IMG/VR virus record: IMGVR_UViG_3300024239_000016
Location: 62,001 to 126,000 of that record
Strand: one strand, 5' to 3'
DNA length: 64,000 nucleotides
DNA from: a virus
Shown in pieces: positions 41,592 through 50,994 of the stretch. Both the position numbers and the translations under genes were made by a program. Each line of letters starts with the position of its first letter. Position 1 is the first letter of the stretch. The notes under the pieces are model-generated. The model did not search any database. It saw only the letters and a list, made by a program, of their open reading frames with translations, and was not told where the DNA came from.

Positions 41592-42200
41592 ATGTCATCT
41601 AAGCGTTTAAAAAGATCTGACGTAGAACATCTTTCGTCACTTACAGTGCTAACCGTAACCTCAGTTACAGAGGATGCTCTCGGGATAGAGGAGCTACTTT
41701 CCAAATATTTGGAAATCGATAAAGATGAGCCGCTCTCGCTTTTTAATACAAGCGGCTTTCTGCGCAAAGGCCTACAGAGACAAGATGCAACAGTTGGCTA
41801 TAAGTTGCTGCTGGCTTACGTGAACGAATCGATTGATTGTCGCTCTAAGTGGTCTAATCGATATAACCGGCGAGAGAGTTACTCTTACCGGCAGATGGCT
41901 GAAGTATTTGTTAGTCATCTCAGAACAGAATATGCAATCAAAGCGGTCTCTATCGAAAAATGGGGAGAGCTGCTTTATTCGAGTGAACCTTTGTTTTCGA
42001 TCTTAAGGCGTATCGAAAACATAATCAAAGATGCTTTACTGCCTACAAACGAATGGGGAATCATCTTCGCAGAGATTGATAACGGTTTTTTAAAACTGAC
42101 CGACTACGGAGATTTTCGCATTCATCAATGGGAGTCTGGTGATGGAGTTAATTTTAGGAAACGGAAGGGGCTCAAACCGGCCAGAGGTATTTTACGTTAA
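41592..42200 (+). CDS. Unknown protein (202 aa)
   Basis: ATG 41592 after AAGGATAG. Polar helical protein with IEELLSKYLEIDKD near residue 30 and a C-terminal basic tail that overlaps the next gene by 59 nt. The overlap is long for this genome, so either the next start is later or the tail is dispensable. Confidence 0.65.
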   Translation: MSSKRLKRSDVEHLSSLTVLTVTSVTEDALGIEELLSKYLEIDKDEPLSLFNTSGFLRKGLQRQDATVGYKLLLAYVNESIDCRSKWSNRYNRRESYSYRQMAEVFVSHLRTEYAIKAVSIEKWGELLYSSEPLFSILRRIENIIKDALLPTNEWGIIFAEIDNGFLKLTDYGDFRIHQWESGDGVNFRKRKGLKPARGILR

Positions 42201-42594
42201 CCTACAGCCTGCCCTAGATGTGCTGCAGCAATACGAGATGTGGATAGGCGGTGGCATTGATTACGAAGAGTACTTGCGTGCTCTCGGCTGGCATATTTTC
42301 AGCAATGACCAAGATCCGTTTGAACTAACCATCTGTCGCAAGATGCTAGCTCAGCGCGGATTACCGACTGAGCGCATTGAGCAAATCGAACACGATGTAA
42401 TTAGCGCAGTGGCTCCAGCTATCGATGAATTGATGCTGGAATACGATCGCATCAATGCATTGTTTCATGGTCAGATTCAAGGCTATCGGTGTTACATGAT
42501 CAGGTCGCTTTTCACTGTTTTTATTCAGTGGAATACTCCTAACAATGACATCGTATCAGAGATCAGCAATAGACTGAAAGAGTTAACTAAATGA
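42142..42594 (+). CDS. Unknown protein, same cluster (150 aa)
   Basis: ATG 42142 has GGGAG 7 nt upstream (GTG 42139 is the alternative). Helical, acidic, with FYVNLQPALDVLQQYEMW near the start, reminiscent of the IDL...L starts nearby. Its stop overlaps the next ATG (ATGA). Confidence 0.65.
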   Translation: MELILGNGRGSNRPEVFYVNLQPALDVLQQYEMWIGGGIDYEEYLRALGWHIFSNDQDPFELTICRKMLAQRGLPTERIEQIEHDVISAVAPAIDELMLEYDRINALFHGQIQGYRCYMIRSLFTVFIQWNTPNNDIVSEISNRLKELTK

Positions 42595-43037
42595 TCGATA
42601 TCGATGATATCTCTGGAAAAGCGAGCATTAGCGTAATCGGCTATGTCATTAACGGTTATGCAATCCTTAGCAAGATCAGCTGCAAGATTCCAAACATGTA
42701 CTGGTATCCGGATAATTTCATGAAGGTTACCATGCTGGTCATTGACCGAGTGTTGCGTCCCCAAATAATCGAGGAAGTCATTCACAGTGGTCGGGCATCT
42801 GACTTCACCATGGAGATTACAGCCAAAGTACTGGAAGATATGCGTCGCTTCCATCGCTTTTCTCCAGATGTTAAAAAGGACCCGGATATCGATACGGATA
42901 CTGAGCTTTTCATAGACGCCCTTGTTATGGAGGTAAGTATGTTTGCTGAGCAGGAATGCATACCGCCAGCTAACAGTAAAGTTACTCGGGTATATCTAGA
43001 TGGAGGGCTTCTTTGTGTCGATTTCGAAGTTACCTGA
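42591..43037 (+). CDS. Unknown protein, same cluster (148 aa)
   Basis: Coupled by ATGA overlap. Ends with VTRVYLDGGLLCVDFEVT, again a terminal strand pair. Function unknown. Confidence 0.65.
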   Translation: MIDIDDISGKASISVIGYVINGYAILSKISCKIPNMYWYPDNFMKVTMLVIDRVLRPQIIEEVIHSGRASDFTMEITAKVLEDMRRFHRFSPDVKKDPDIDTDTELFIDALVMEVSMFAEQECIPPANSKVTRVYLDGGLLCVDFEVT

Positions 43038-43479
43038 AGGGCTGATCTCGTTGGAGCCAGACAAGATCAGTCTATCTCTGGAAGATGAGCTACGTGAGTT
43101 ACTCGTAGCCAGTAGTAGCCCTGAGTTCAATCTGTCTGTACGCAATTACGAATGGGTTGTCAGTGCTGCGTTTGATGCATTGAGGGTTGATTCCGACCAA
43201 TCTTTTAAGCAAGCTGATTTTGTAGTTTCGGTGATCAACACTCTCTTTCCAACAATAAAGCTACTAGGAGGATATGGTACGTACGATGTAATTAGTGGGA
43301 TTCTCGATAGAACTATAAAAAGACTCCATGAACGACTCATCGATGATCGGCTGTACATAGAACATCGATTCCCGTACGTACCAGTCACATATTTGTCCGC
43401 AACGACAATTGTTTTCAATTATCAACCAAATGACCTCCCATTCGTATTCAAGGGAGTCAATATGGTTGTAAGAGGGTAA
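43015..43479 (+). CDS. Unknown protein, same cluster (154 aa)
   Basis: GTG 43015 is preferred since GGAGGG (43002-43007) lies 7 nt upstream; ATG 43000 has no ribosome site. Contains ISLSLEDELRELLVAS near the start and ends TTIVFNYQPNDLPFVFKG-like, matching the cluster layout. Last of the run, before a terminator. Confidence 0.65.
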   Translation: MSISKLPEGLISLEPDKISLSLEDELRELLVASSSPEFNLSVRNYEWVVSAAFDALRVDSDQSFKQADFVVSVINTLFPTIKLLGGYGTYDVISGILDRTIKRLHERLIDDRLYIEHRFPYVPVTYLSATTIVFNYQPNDLPFVFKGVNMVVRG

Positions 43480-43497
43480 TTGCCCTCTTTTTTTTTT
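43471..43497 (+). terminator. Intrinsic terminator
   Basis: AGAGGG 43471-43476 pairs with CCCTCT 43483-43488, followed by a run of T; overlaps the preceding stop codon. Confidence 0.85.
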
Positions 43498-43509
43498 CAA
43501 GGTGAAGTC

Positions 43510-43914
43510 ATGGAACTCGAACGCCAAAAATCGTATACGTTTGACAGCTACAGTCTGGCATCTGGTCGTCGCGCAATTGGTTGGTCGTTAGCCGATGTGG
43601 TTGGTTACCCTACCGCTGTGCGTCTTGGCTTTGATGTGGATGCCACTCATGCTCGCGTGATTGGCTCGCTGCCCCCTGGTGTCTCCAAAGATCCCACAAA
43701 ACTAACGTACTACATCTTCCGTAGCCAGGATAGCCGCGAAGAATGCATTGCCAAAGAATGGATCCGTGAAGATTCGATCGAGGAATTTTCTAATGCAGAA
43801 GTGCATGTTGTGGTACGAGGAGAACTGATCAGCGTGTCTGATAAAGAGCGCATTCAGCTCATCCTTGCAGAGAATGGATATTCCGATTTCACAATCACTT
43901 TGGTAGGAACGTGA
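43510..43914 (+). CDS. Unknown protein (134 aa)
   Basis: ATG 43510 after AAGGTGAAG, right behind a terminator. Compact alpha/beta protein with FYSDF-like end (NGYSDFTITLVGT). Precedes the DNA polymerase by 20 nt and is probably cotranscribed with it. Not recognised. Confidence 0.65.
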   Translation: MELERQKSYTFDSYSLASGRRAIGWSLADVVGYPTAVRLGFDVDATHARVIGSLPPGVSKDPTKLTYYIFRSQDSREECIAKEWIREDSIEEFSNAEVHVVVRGELISVSDKERIQLILAENGYSDFTITLVGT

Positions 43915-43934
43915 GATCGAGTTAAGGAGACTCG

Positions 43935-46127
43935 ATGGATCCGAATTTGATTTTCTGCCGTCCAACGGCAGATTACAAACGCGACCTGAATCCAGTCCGC
44001 TCATACGTGGAGGACATGTCCTTCTACTTAAAAAAGATGACGGGTTGTAGCGCGCAATACGCTCGTGAGTTTGTGGTTACGCATATCAAACCAACAGGTC
44101 GCCTACCTCTACATAATCCAACAGTGGTTTATGCAGAGCGTGAGAATTACGCAGATCGATTTGAGAAAACTGGTACGCTAATGCAGTATCTTGGCGAAAC
44201 TATTAGGGATAGGAACATTCTTGCTCCAACGCTTACGACGTACGTACATCCGTCAGAGCGCGAAGCTATCCCGAGTAAATCGATCCGAGCCGGTCTGCAA
44301 AGCCGCAGTAAAAAGAAGAAGGCTAAATTTGTTCATGAGCAGCTGCGCAACCAGTACTTAAAAGCAAATGATGCAATAGAGGCCCAGAAAGAAAACTTCC
44401 TCTATCTGTTAAATGACGCACTTGAAAAAGTGGAGAAGATTCGTAATAACTCCTATTCTGGTGCGTATATATCGAAGTCTACTCCGCTCACAAACAAAAC
44501 ATCACATGCAGCCCTGACGTCAACGTGTCGTATGACAAGTGGCTGCGCTAACTCTAACAATGAAAAGTTTGTGGCTGGTAACAGACACTACTTCCATCCA
44601 TCGTTAGTTTTAGACAATCTGATTACTATCTCACGCCTGACTGATCTTGTCAAACTTGAGGCAGTAATGGAAAAGTACAGACTTCATTACCCAACGGTCG
44701 AAGAGACTCTGGATGTCATTAAGTATAGCGCTAGGCTATATTGGAATCCTAGTCAGAATACGAACTGGATGCAACAGATTAAAGATCTAATCGCCAAACT
44801 GCTGCCTATTGAGCGGGCCGCATTTTGCTACGTTAGCGATATGCACCACATTCGTAAATTTAACGATGATTTTGCAAGAAAGCTTCTAGGTAGGCTGTCG
44901 GCACATGTCGAAGATCCGACAATGACTGAAGCCGAAGCTACTGAGATTACAAATAAAGTACCTGAGTCTTATCTTTATTTGGGTATGAGTATTTGTTCCA
45001 GTGAATCCGTTGGCGCTAAGAATTTCAAAAGTTTAAAAGGTACGCCAGCATATATCACAATTGCTGCTACTGTCCGAAACATATATCAGACGCTGGTCGA
45101 TTATTCTGACTTCATCGCTGCGATGTTTGTTACGGATAACATGCCTTTATCAGTAGCGCATTTTCCAGACTCAATGCGACGCATTGCTCTGGTTTCAGAT
45201 ACCGACTCAACAATCTTTACAGTGCAGGAGTGGGTAAAGTGGTTTACTGGGAGTTATGATGTTACTCCCGTTGCTGACGCTATTGAGAGTACATTAATCT
45301 TTCTAACATCTGAGACCATTACTCATATCTTGGCTACCATGTCTAAAAATATGGGGGTCGACGATGCTGAGCTTAAACTTATCGCAATGAAAAATGAGTT
45401 TAAGTTTGTTACGTTTACGCCGACTTTGCTCGCTAAGCACTATTTCGCTAACATCATTATCCAAGAGGGTAATGTTTACGAAGTAACCAAAACCGAAATT
45501 AAGGGCGTTAATCTGAAAACCTTGCGGATTCCTGCTGAGGTACTCAACGACGCTACTAACTTAATGAACGAATTGATGGATGCTTTAGCGACAAATAAAC
45601 AGCTGTATCTGCGAGATATTCTTAAGCGTGTAGCGAACATGGAGCGATCCGTGTATCAGTCACTTCTCAAAGGCGATACTCGATTCTTCCGAGCTAGCCG
45701 AGTTAGCGATAAGAGCGGATATACGAAAGGACCGACCGAGTCTCCTTACCAGCACTATCTGTTCTGGAACGAAGTATTCGGACCGTCGTACTCAATATGT
45801 CCGCCGCCGCCTTTCATGTCAATCAATGCTACTTTGGATTTATCATCGCCTGGAAAAATTAAGGCATGGACTGATACTTTCGAAGACAGGGCACTTGCCG
45901 AGCGTTTACTGAACTACATGCGAAAAAATGGCAAGAAAGCGCTTGGTACGTTTGTAATTCCGCGACCCATGCTGGATGCCCATGGGTTACCTAAAGAGTG
46001 TATTGGTCAGCTGCAATTGCGCGAGTTAGTGTATCGTGCATCTAGCGTCTACTACTACATTCTGGATTCGTTAGGCGTTCACCTCATCAATAACAAGCTC
46101 ACTCGTTTGGCTATGGATGAATTCTAG
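43935..46127 (+). CDS. DNA polymerase, family-B-like, phiKZ type (polymerase part)
   Basis: Replicative polymerase candidate. The best signature is LVSDTDSTIFTV at about residues 419-430, equal to family-B motif C (DTDS). AKHYFANIIIQEG at about 501-513 fits the KKRY-type motif. An upstream CYVSDMHHI near 297 may be motif A, and KNFKSLKGTPAY near 355 may be motif B. I see no ExoI-III exonuclease motifs in the first 280 residues, so proofreading is either divergent or on another gene. Lies between the tubulin-like and shell genes, as phiKZ gp44 lies between gp39 and gp54. Confidence 0.75.
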   Translation: MDPNLIFCRPTADYKRDLNPVRSYVEDMSFYLKKMTGCSAQYAREFVVTHIKPTGRLPLHNPTVVYAERENYADRFEKTGTLMQYLGETIRDRNILAPTLTTYVHPSEREAIPSKSIRAGLQSRSKKKKAKFVHEQLRNQYLKANDAIEAQKENFLYLLNDALEKVEKIRNNSYSGAYISKSTPLTNKTSHAALTSTCRMTSGCANSNNEKFVAGNRHYFHPSLVLDNLITISRLTDLVKLEAVMEKYRLHYPTVEETLDVIKYSARLYWNPSQNTNWMQQIKDLIAKLLPIERAAFCYVSDMHHIRKFNDDFARKLLGRLSAHVEDPTMTEAEATEITNKVPESYLYLGMSICSSESVGAKNFKSLKGTPAYITIAATVRNIYQTLVDYSDFIAAMFVTDNMPLSVAHFPDSMRRIALVSDTDSTIFTVQEWVKWFTGSYDVTPVADAIESTLIFLTSETITHILATMSKNMGVDDAELKLIAMKNEFKFVTFTPTLLAKHYFANIIIQEGNVYEVTKTEIKGVNLKTLRIPAEVLNDATNLMNELMDALATNKQLYLRDILKRVANMERSVYQSLLKGDTRFFRASRVSDKSGYTKGPTESPYQHYLFWNEVFGPSYSICPPPPFMSINATLDLSSPGKIKAWTDTFEDRALAERLLNYMRKNGKKALGTFVIPRPMLDAHGLPKECIGQLQLRELVYRASSVYYYILDSLGVHLINNKLTRLAMDEF

Positions 46128-46160
46128 TACCAGCACTCCGGCATTGCCGGAGTGCTGGTA
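46128..46160. terminator. Hairpin terminator after DNA polymerase
   Basis: 15-bp perfect stem 46128-46142/46146-46160 with ATT loop, beginning directly after the TAG stop. Confidence 0.8.
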
Positions 46161-46186
46161 GCCAACTCTTTACTCAAGGTGACAAA

Positions 46187-47269
46187 ATGTATTCTCTTCT
46201 TGGGATGGAAAAACAAACAGGTAGTCCTAGTCTGCTCGGTGGTCGTTGGTACGCCCTACAGCAGATGCTCAGTAGAAACTTAGATGACACAATTTCTTAT
46301 TATCGCACAAAGACTCGTTATATCGAGGCAGGTCACGTTCTTGAGCGACTATTGATCGCTAACCCTATCAGTTATCAACTACCATTAAGGCAGTTTATTA
46401 ATGGCGCGGAATCCGTAGCGATACGTTTGGCTCAATCTGCTCGCATCAATACGTACATTCAGACAGGACTCAGTGAAACGAGCAGAATGTACAGCGACGA
46501 TATTACAGAGTTTTACTTTGCTTGTAACTTAGGTCAGGATTTATTTAAACCTACCGTTAGTTGGAAGGATATGGAATCCGTAAAGATCCTCCACCATCCA
46601 TGTACGGATATGGGATTATATCCGCTAGTGGGTGAGAGAACATCTGTCGAAGACGGCTATGCTGTAATTGCAATAGATATCCCTGTTTTATTCTATCAGT
46701 ACAGAAGATACTTGGAGGATTCTGCTGGACTGGGTATCTCTGGTACACGATCCGATTTCATTTTTAAATACCCCCTTTTGAATGCATTGAAATCACACTA
46801 CGATATCGTGATCCTAAACCGCATGTATAATCGCTTACATAAAGTTGTTAATTCTGAACCGCTACGCAAACAGCCATTTATGTTTAGCGATTGGAGTAAT
46901 CGGTTAGATCAGTTTCAGGACGAGCACATCAGACTAATCCGTGAGAGATCCTACGACATCGATTCTGTGATGTTTAATATTCCATTAATCACCGCAACCA
47001 ACATGCAGGCGATTGTAAAACTACCGAGTGTTCCAGCCACCAGACAAATTCTTTGGTTATTGGTGATTTCTCGCATCAAGATGCTGAGATTGGTATTGGA
47101 GTTGTCATCAGAAAAAGCACTGATGCGCGATACGGCAGAATTAGCTACAATTAAACGGAAGATCATTATGTACCGAAATGATAACTCGTTCAAGAGCTTC
47201 CTGCCCGCTTACATTTATCAAAATCTAGAAATGGATTTTGATGCGTTACTGAAGATAGTTGACAATTAA
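46187..47269 (+). CDS. Unknown protein (360 aa)
   Basis: ATG 46187 after AAGGTGAC. Mostly helical, Tyr- and Arg-rich, no signal. Located between polymerase and shell genes; in phiKZ this interval holds several poorly known early/middle genes. I see no motif. Confidence 0.7.
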   Translation: MYSLLGMEKQTGSPSLLGGRWYALQQMLSRNLDDTISYYRTKTRYIEAGHVLERLLIANPISYQLPLRQFINGAESVAIRLAQSARINTYIQTGLSETSRMYSDDITEFYFACNLGQDLFKPTVSWKDMESVKILHHPCTDMGLYPLVGERTSVEDGYAVIAIDIPVLFYQYRRYLEDSAGLGISGTRSDFIFKYPLLNALKSHYDIVILNRMYNRLHKVVNSEPLRKQPFMFSDWSNRLDQFQDEHIRLIRERSYDIDSVMFNIPLITATNMQAIVKLPSVPATRQILWLLVISRIKMLRLVLELSSEKALMRDTAELATIKRKIIMYRNDNSFKSFLPAYIYQNLEMDFDALLKIVDN

Positions 47270-47276
47270 AGCACTC

Positions 47277-47318
47277 ATACACTATCCTGCCATCTGGCAG
47301 GATAGTGTATATATTTTT
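47277..47318 (+). terminator. Hairpin terminator upstream of shell gene
   Basis: 16-bp perfect stem 47277-47292/47295-47310 with a minimal TC loop, then ATATTTTTT. Isolates the shell gene from upstream transcription. Confidence 0.9.
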
Positions 47319-47462
47319 TATTACAATATGTATAATAATGTGCACATAACCGTGAGGTTATAAAACTGGGGAAATTACGTCTTAAACTCGTTTAGGAGAA
47401 AAAATTATAGGTTAAGAATTAATTGGACCAAATTGTTTTCAAAATGAAATTATTTTTGAATG

Positions 47463-47589
47463 CATATTACAGTCTTGGTTCTAGGGAATTAATCCTAGAG
47501 CGTTAGGGAGATTGCATATGGTAAAGAGCTCAAACTACCATGTGCGATCAAAATTCAGCTGAAAAAAGAAACATATACAGGAGTTTCAC
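47463..47589 (+). promoter_or_regulatory. Early-promoter-like element and hairpin leader of the shell gene
   Basis: CATATTAC at 47463-47470 (one mismatch to TATATTAC). The leader that follows holds hairpin 47480-47485/47494-47499 and a 10-bp hairpin 47514-47523/47536-47545 (one G-U), then CAGGAG before ATG 47590. The 140 nt between the terminator and this element are AT-rich and show no gene. Leader hairpins could stabilise a highly used mRNA. Confidence 0.5.
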
Positions 47590-49485
47590 ATGATCAATCG
47601 CAACATCGGCGGCGCTGGTAACGACACCGCATCCGCACAACAAGAAATCCACGCTGGCGCCACCGATCCCGCCGGCTCCGGACAGACCACCGAAAAGAAG
47701 TTCTCCCTGTCCCGCCTGGGCTCCATCGGCAACATGCCCATGAGCCGCCGCAGTGGTTCCGAAGTCGCTGTCGAGCTGGCCAACGCCATGGATGACCTGG
47801 CCGAGAAGTACAAGCTGACGAGCAACATCAGCACCCTGATCGTCGAACCGAAAAACGCTGACGGCCTGTTCTACTCCGCCATCGCCGTGATTTTCGCAAT
47901 TCCCGAAAAGCGCATCTGTGCCTACCACCTGCTCATCGCCGCCGCCTCGAGCGAATCCAGCGGCGCGCCGCTAATCGAAAATGTTCCGAACTATGGCACC
48001 ATCGAAACTCGCATCACTCCGGGCTGTGGCGTCACGGTGCGTACGATCGAATCGATCAGCAACTACATCAAGGGCCGCATGAACATGACGGCAGTCTACG
48101 CAGCCTCGTGCGTTGTGCCGGCCACCTTCGATCCGAAGGACCAGTCCAGCGTCTACCGTCTGCTCGCCAATGCCGCCACCGCCGGCGCACACACGCTCAA
48201 CGTCCGCAGCGGTCAGCCCGACCTCAATCTGGCTGAAACCGTTTTCGATGAGCAACTTTCCGTTCGCATTTCTGGTATGGAAGATCACATTGTCGGTATC
48301 GACTCTTTGCCGATCCGGTCCGACATCTGTGTCGAAATTCTGTCACAGCCGATCGCCCGTCAGAACAGCCCGACCGACAACATCCTCAATCGCGCTGCCA
48401 ATGACGGCATCGGTTCCAAGGTCCTGACCCAGCTGATCGGCTATGTTGATTTCCTGAGCGCGCCGCCCGACAACCTGCAAGGTGGCCAAGCCTTTGGTCT
48501 GAACAAACCGACCCAAGCTCTGCGTCCGCGCATCATGATCACCGACTTCCAGGCCGTGGACTCCATCACCCAATCCATGCAGCTGCTCGCTCTGATCAGC
48601 GCCAAGAAGCTGACCGAAGGTTACGGTTGGTCTGGTGCTTTCAGCGCTCCGCGCCGCGTCTTGGCCAAGGGCGAAATCGATTATCGCAACATCGGCGCAA
48701 TCGGCTACATGCTCGAAACTCTGCCTGGCAATGTACCTGGTCATGTCATGGTGGAAACGTCGCCGGACAAGTTCAACGCCCAAGTTCTTCGCGTTCTCCT
48801 GAACCACGGCGTCTATCCGGATCCGGTGGTTACCATGTTGATCGATGAAGCCGGTCCCCAGACCTGGATCAATTCGATCTTCCTGGCAGCTGCTCGTGGC
48901 GTTCCCAATGCTGTCAAGGCACTGCTCGCTGCTTGCAACCTGCTGACTGGCGGCAACTTCAACAAGTACTACGACCCGCAGAAGCCGCTGGTCACTGCCG
49001 AAGAAAACCGCATCCATGCTGGTACCTGGCGCGATGGCCAGGATCGTTTGCGCGATCTCCTGGAATTCGACATGCTGGCCGCCATGAACTTCTATGGCAA
49101 TGCGGGCGACATGGACGCTGTCCATACCTTCTCCGACAGCTATGTTGACATGGCACTCCCGCTCAAGGTCCGCCTGGATCGTCGCTGGAACCTGATCAAG
49201 AATGCTCTCGGTCCGTCGGTCCGTCACACCGGTTACAAGCGTCCGGTCAATCTGTCTCCGAATCTCCTGGTTTCTCTGGTCCGTGGCGCCGCCGATTGCG
49301 GGCTCTCCATGAACCCGATCTACAACCTGGGCGAAACGATGGGCAGCCTGCAGCGTGCAAGTCTCAACGTGACTGGCCTGACCTTCGGCAGCGACATCTC
49401 CGCCCTGTTCAGCGGCAGCAACACCTCCGGTAGCGGTGCCAACCTGGGCAACCTGGGCATGGGCAATTTCAACGTCGGTTGGTAA
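47590..49485 (+). CDS. Phage-nucleus shell protein candidate (chimallin/ChmA-like, 631 aa)
   Basis: Proposed to self-assemble into the proteinaceous shell that encloses replicating phage DNA. Support: 631 aa, the length I recall for 201phi2-1 gp105; the next gene encodes RNA polymerase beta', as phiKZ gp55 follows shell gp54; and codon use is the most GC-rich, C-ending in the window, as expected for a very abundant protein. The N-terminus (about 50 residues) is polar and flexible, the centre alpha/beta, and the last 40 residues are Gly/Asn/Ser-rich (SGSNTSGSGANLGNLGMG), fitting the extended terminal arms used in the shell lattice. No direct sequence comparison was possible. Confidence 0.72.
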   Translation: MINRNIGGAGNDTASAQQEIHAGATDPAGSGQTTEKKFSLSRLGSIGNMPMSRRSGSEVAVELANAMDDLAEKYKLTSNISTLIVEPKNADGLFYSAIAVIFAIPEKRICAYHLLIAAASSESSGAPLIENVPNYGTIETRITPGCGVTVRTIESISNYIKGRMNMTAVYAASCVVPATFDPKDQSSVYRLLANAATAGAHTLNVRSGQPDLNLAETVFDEQLSVRISGMEDHIVGIDSLPIRSDICVEILSQPIARQNSPTDNILNRAANDGIGSKVLTQLIGYVDFLSAPPDNLQGGQAFGLNKPTQALRPRIMITDFQAVDSITQSMQLLALISAKKLTEGYGWSGAFSAPRRVLAKGEIDYRNIGAIGYMLETLPGNVPGHVMVETSPDKFNAQVLRVLLNHGVYPDPVVTMLIDEAGPQTWINSIFLAAARGVPNAVKALLAACNLLTGGNFNKYYDPQKPLVTAEENRIHAGTWRDGQDRLRDLLEFDMLAAMNFYGNAGDMDAVHTFSDSYVDMALPLKVRLDRRWNLIKNALGPSVRHTGYKRPVNLSPNLLVSLVRGAADCGLSMNPIYNLGETMGSLQRASLNVTGLTFGSDISALFSGSNTSGSGANLGNLGMGNFNVGW

Positions 49486-49511
49486 TAGCCGTTAGCAAGT
49501 AGTTCTGTACG

Positions 49512-49548
49512 TAGATACCGCCCCAAAAGGGCGGTATCTATTTTTTCC
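49512..49548 (+). terminator. Intrinsic terminator
   Basis: 12-bp stem 49512-49523/49529-49540 (loop CAAAA), followed by TTTTTT. Confidence 0.9.
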
Positions 49549-49566
49549 ATTAATTGGAGTGGTCAT

Positions 49567-50979
49567 GTGACAACATACCTAGAATTAATAAATCCCGATG
49601 ACCGGATACAGGAACTATCTCATCAGCCAATCATTCTGAATGATCTTTCGTATTTAACAACTGAGGATCAGGCTTACGTCGACGGCGTAACGCTGACAAA
49701 GTTCAAAGGTGATTTGCTTGAGAATTTACCGAAGTGTGAATGTAACAAATATCGAGGTTACCCTGATCTCGGTGTCGTATGCGATGTGTGCGGACACGAA
49801 GTAACTGATCCGCATGGTGCCTTAGAGGCAATTACCTGGATCAGAGCGCCTGAGGGCGTGAAGGCCATGGTAACGCCTGAGTTCTTTTTGATGTTACGCG
49901 AAGCATTTACAGCATCGCGTTTCTCAGTAATTGATTGGTTAGTTGATCCGTACTATGTGCGGAGAGTTAGCAACTACCCAGCGTGGATGGTCAAAATCGA
50001 GCTGATGAATCTCCCGAGAGGATGGAATCAGTTCATTGATAATTTTGACAGAGTTATCAATCAGTTAGCCACGGTGAAAGAATTCCAGAAACAATCGCTC
50101 ACCGATTTCATGCAGCTGGTAAAAGAAAATCGTCATAAGTTGTTTTGTAAACATATTGCTGTTCCTAACAAGGCCATCTTGGTTTTGGAAGAAGAAACAA
50201 CAGCTACATATGTGGATGAAATCTTCATCGGCGCCACCGACGCTATTCGCAAAATGGTAGGCATCGATACCGTGCACAGTTCGCTAACTCGCGAAGAGAA
50301 AGAAAAGCGCACGTACAGTCTGTTGAGCAATCTGGCTAATTTCTACGACGATGTAAGTCAAGCTTTTTACGCTGCCAAAAAGGGTATATTCCGGAAACAT
50401 CTTTTAGGTACGCGTTGCAGCTGGTCGTTTAGAGCAGTTATCTCATCTATTGATGGGCCATCGCGTGGCGATGAAATGCACGTTCCATGGGGTGTCGCGA
50501 TCTGTGTTTTCAGGACGCATCTTACATCCCTTCTGCTCAATGAAGGATTCACTCCCAATAATGCGAAGCGACTGATTCAGGATCACGTTCATACGTACAA
50601 TGAACACCTGCACAGGCTGATGCTACAGCTGATTGATGAGAGTCCTGAAAAAGGTATCCGTTGTAATTTCAATCGCAATCCGAGTATGTCTCGTAGTTCC
50701 ATTCTCAGCATGCTGATCACGTACATCAAGATCGATATGTTGGATAAGACTGTTTCTGTTCCTAACTGGATCATCAAACTACCGAATGGCGACTTTGACG
50801 GCGATGAGTGTAACTTCACACTCGACATCGATGAATACATGTCCGGCATGATGTCTGGTTTTAAGCCGTTCATGAACATGTTTGACCCAAACAAAGTGCG
50901 GTCATTCAACAATCTGTTAGCACTACCGAAGCCTCAAGCAGCTATGCTTGATGCAATGTTCCAATATGAACCCGACTAA
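49567..50979 (+). CDS. Non-virion RNA polymerase beta' subunit, N-terminal part (phiKZ gp55-like)
   Basis: Carries the catalytic magnesium motif: LPNGDFDGDECNF at about residues 405-417, equal to the beta' NADFDGD loop. A zinc-binding-like PKCECNKYRG...VCDVCGHEV lies at about 57-80, as in beta' N-termini, followed by APEGVKAMVTPEFFLML. The chain stops 60 residues after the active site; the bridge-helix/trigger-loop part is on the gene at 63124. Starts with GTG 49567 (GGAG 8 nt upstream). The polymerase transcribes phage late genes independently of host RNAP. Confidence 0.9.
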   Translation: MTTYLELINPDDRIQELSHQPIILNDLSYLTTEDQAYVDGVTLTKFKGDLLENLPKCECNKYRGYPDLGVVCDVCGHEVTDPHGALEAITWIRAPEGVKAMVTPEFFLMLREAFTASRFSVIDWLVDPYYVRRVSNYPAWMVKIELMNLPRGWNQFIDNFDRVINQLATVKEFQKQSLTDFMQLVKENRHKLFCKHIAVPNKAILVLEEETTATYVDEIFIGATDAIRKMVGIDTVHSSLTREEKEKRTYSLLSNLANFYDDVSQAFYAAKKGIFRKHLLGTRCSWSFRAVISSIDGPSRGDEMHVPWGVAICVFRTHLTSLLLNEGFTPNNAKRLIQDHVHTYNEHLHRLMLQLIDESPEKGIRCNFNRNPSMSRSSILSMLITYIKIDMLDKTVSVPNWIIKLPNGDFDGDECNFTLDIDEYMSGMMSGFKPFMNMFDPNKVRSFNNLLALPKPQAAMLDAMFQYEPD

Positions 50980-50994
50980 AGGAGATTGACGCCA

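Noticed and set aside
48343-49227. 294-codon minus-strand ORF inside the shell gene
   Set aside because: Long antisense frames are expected opposite strongly biased GC-rich codons; no ribosome site or known motif.
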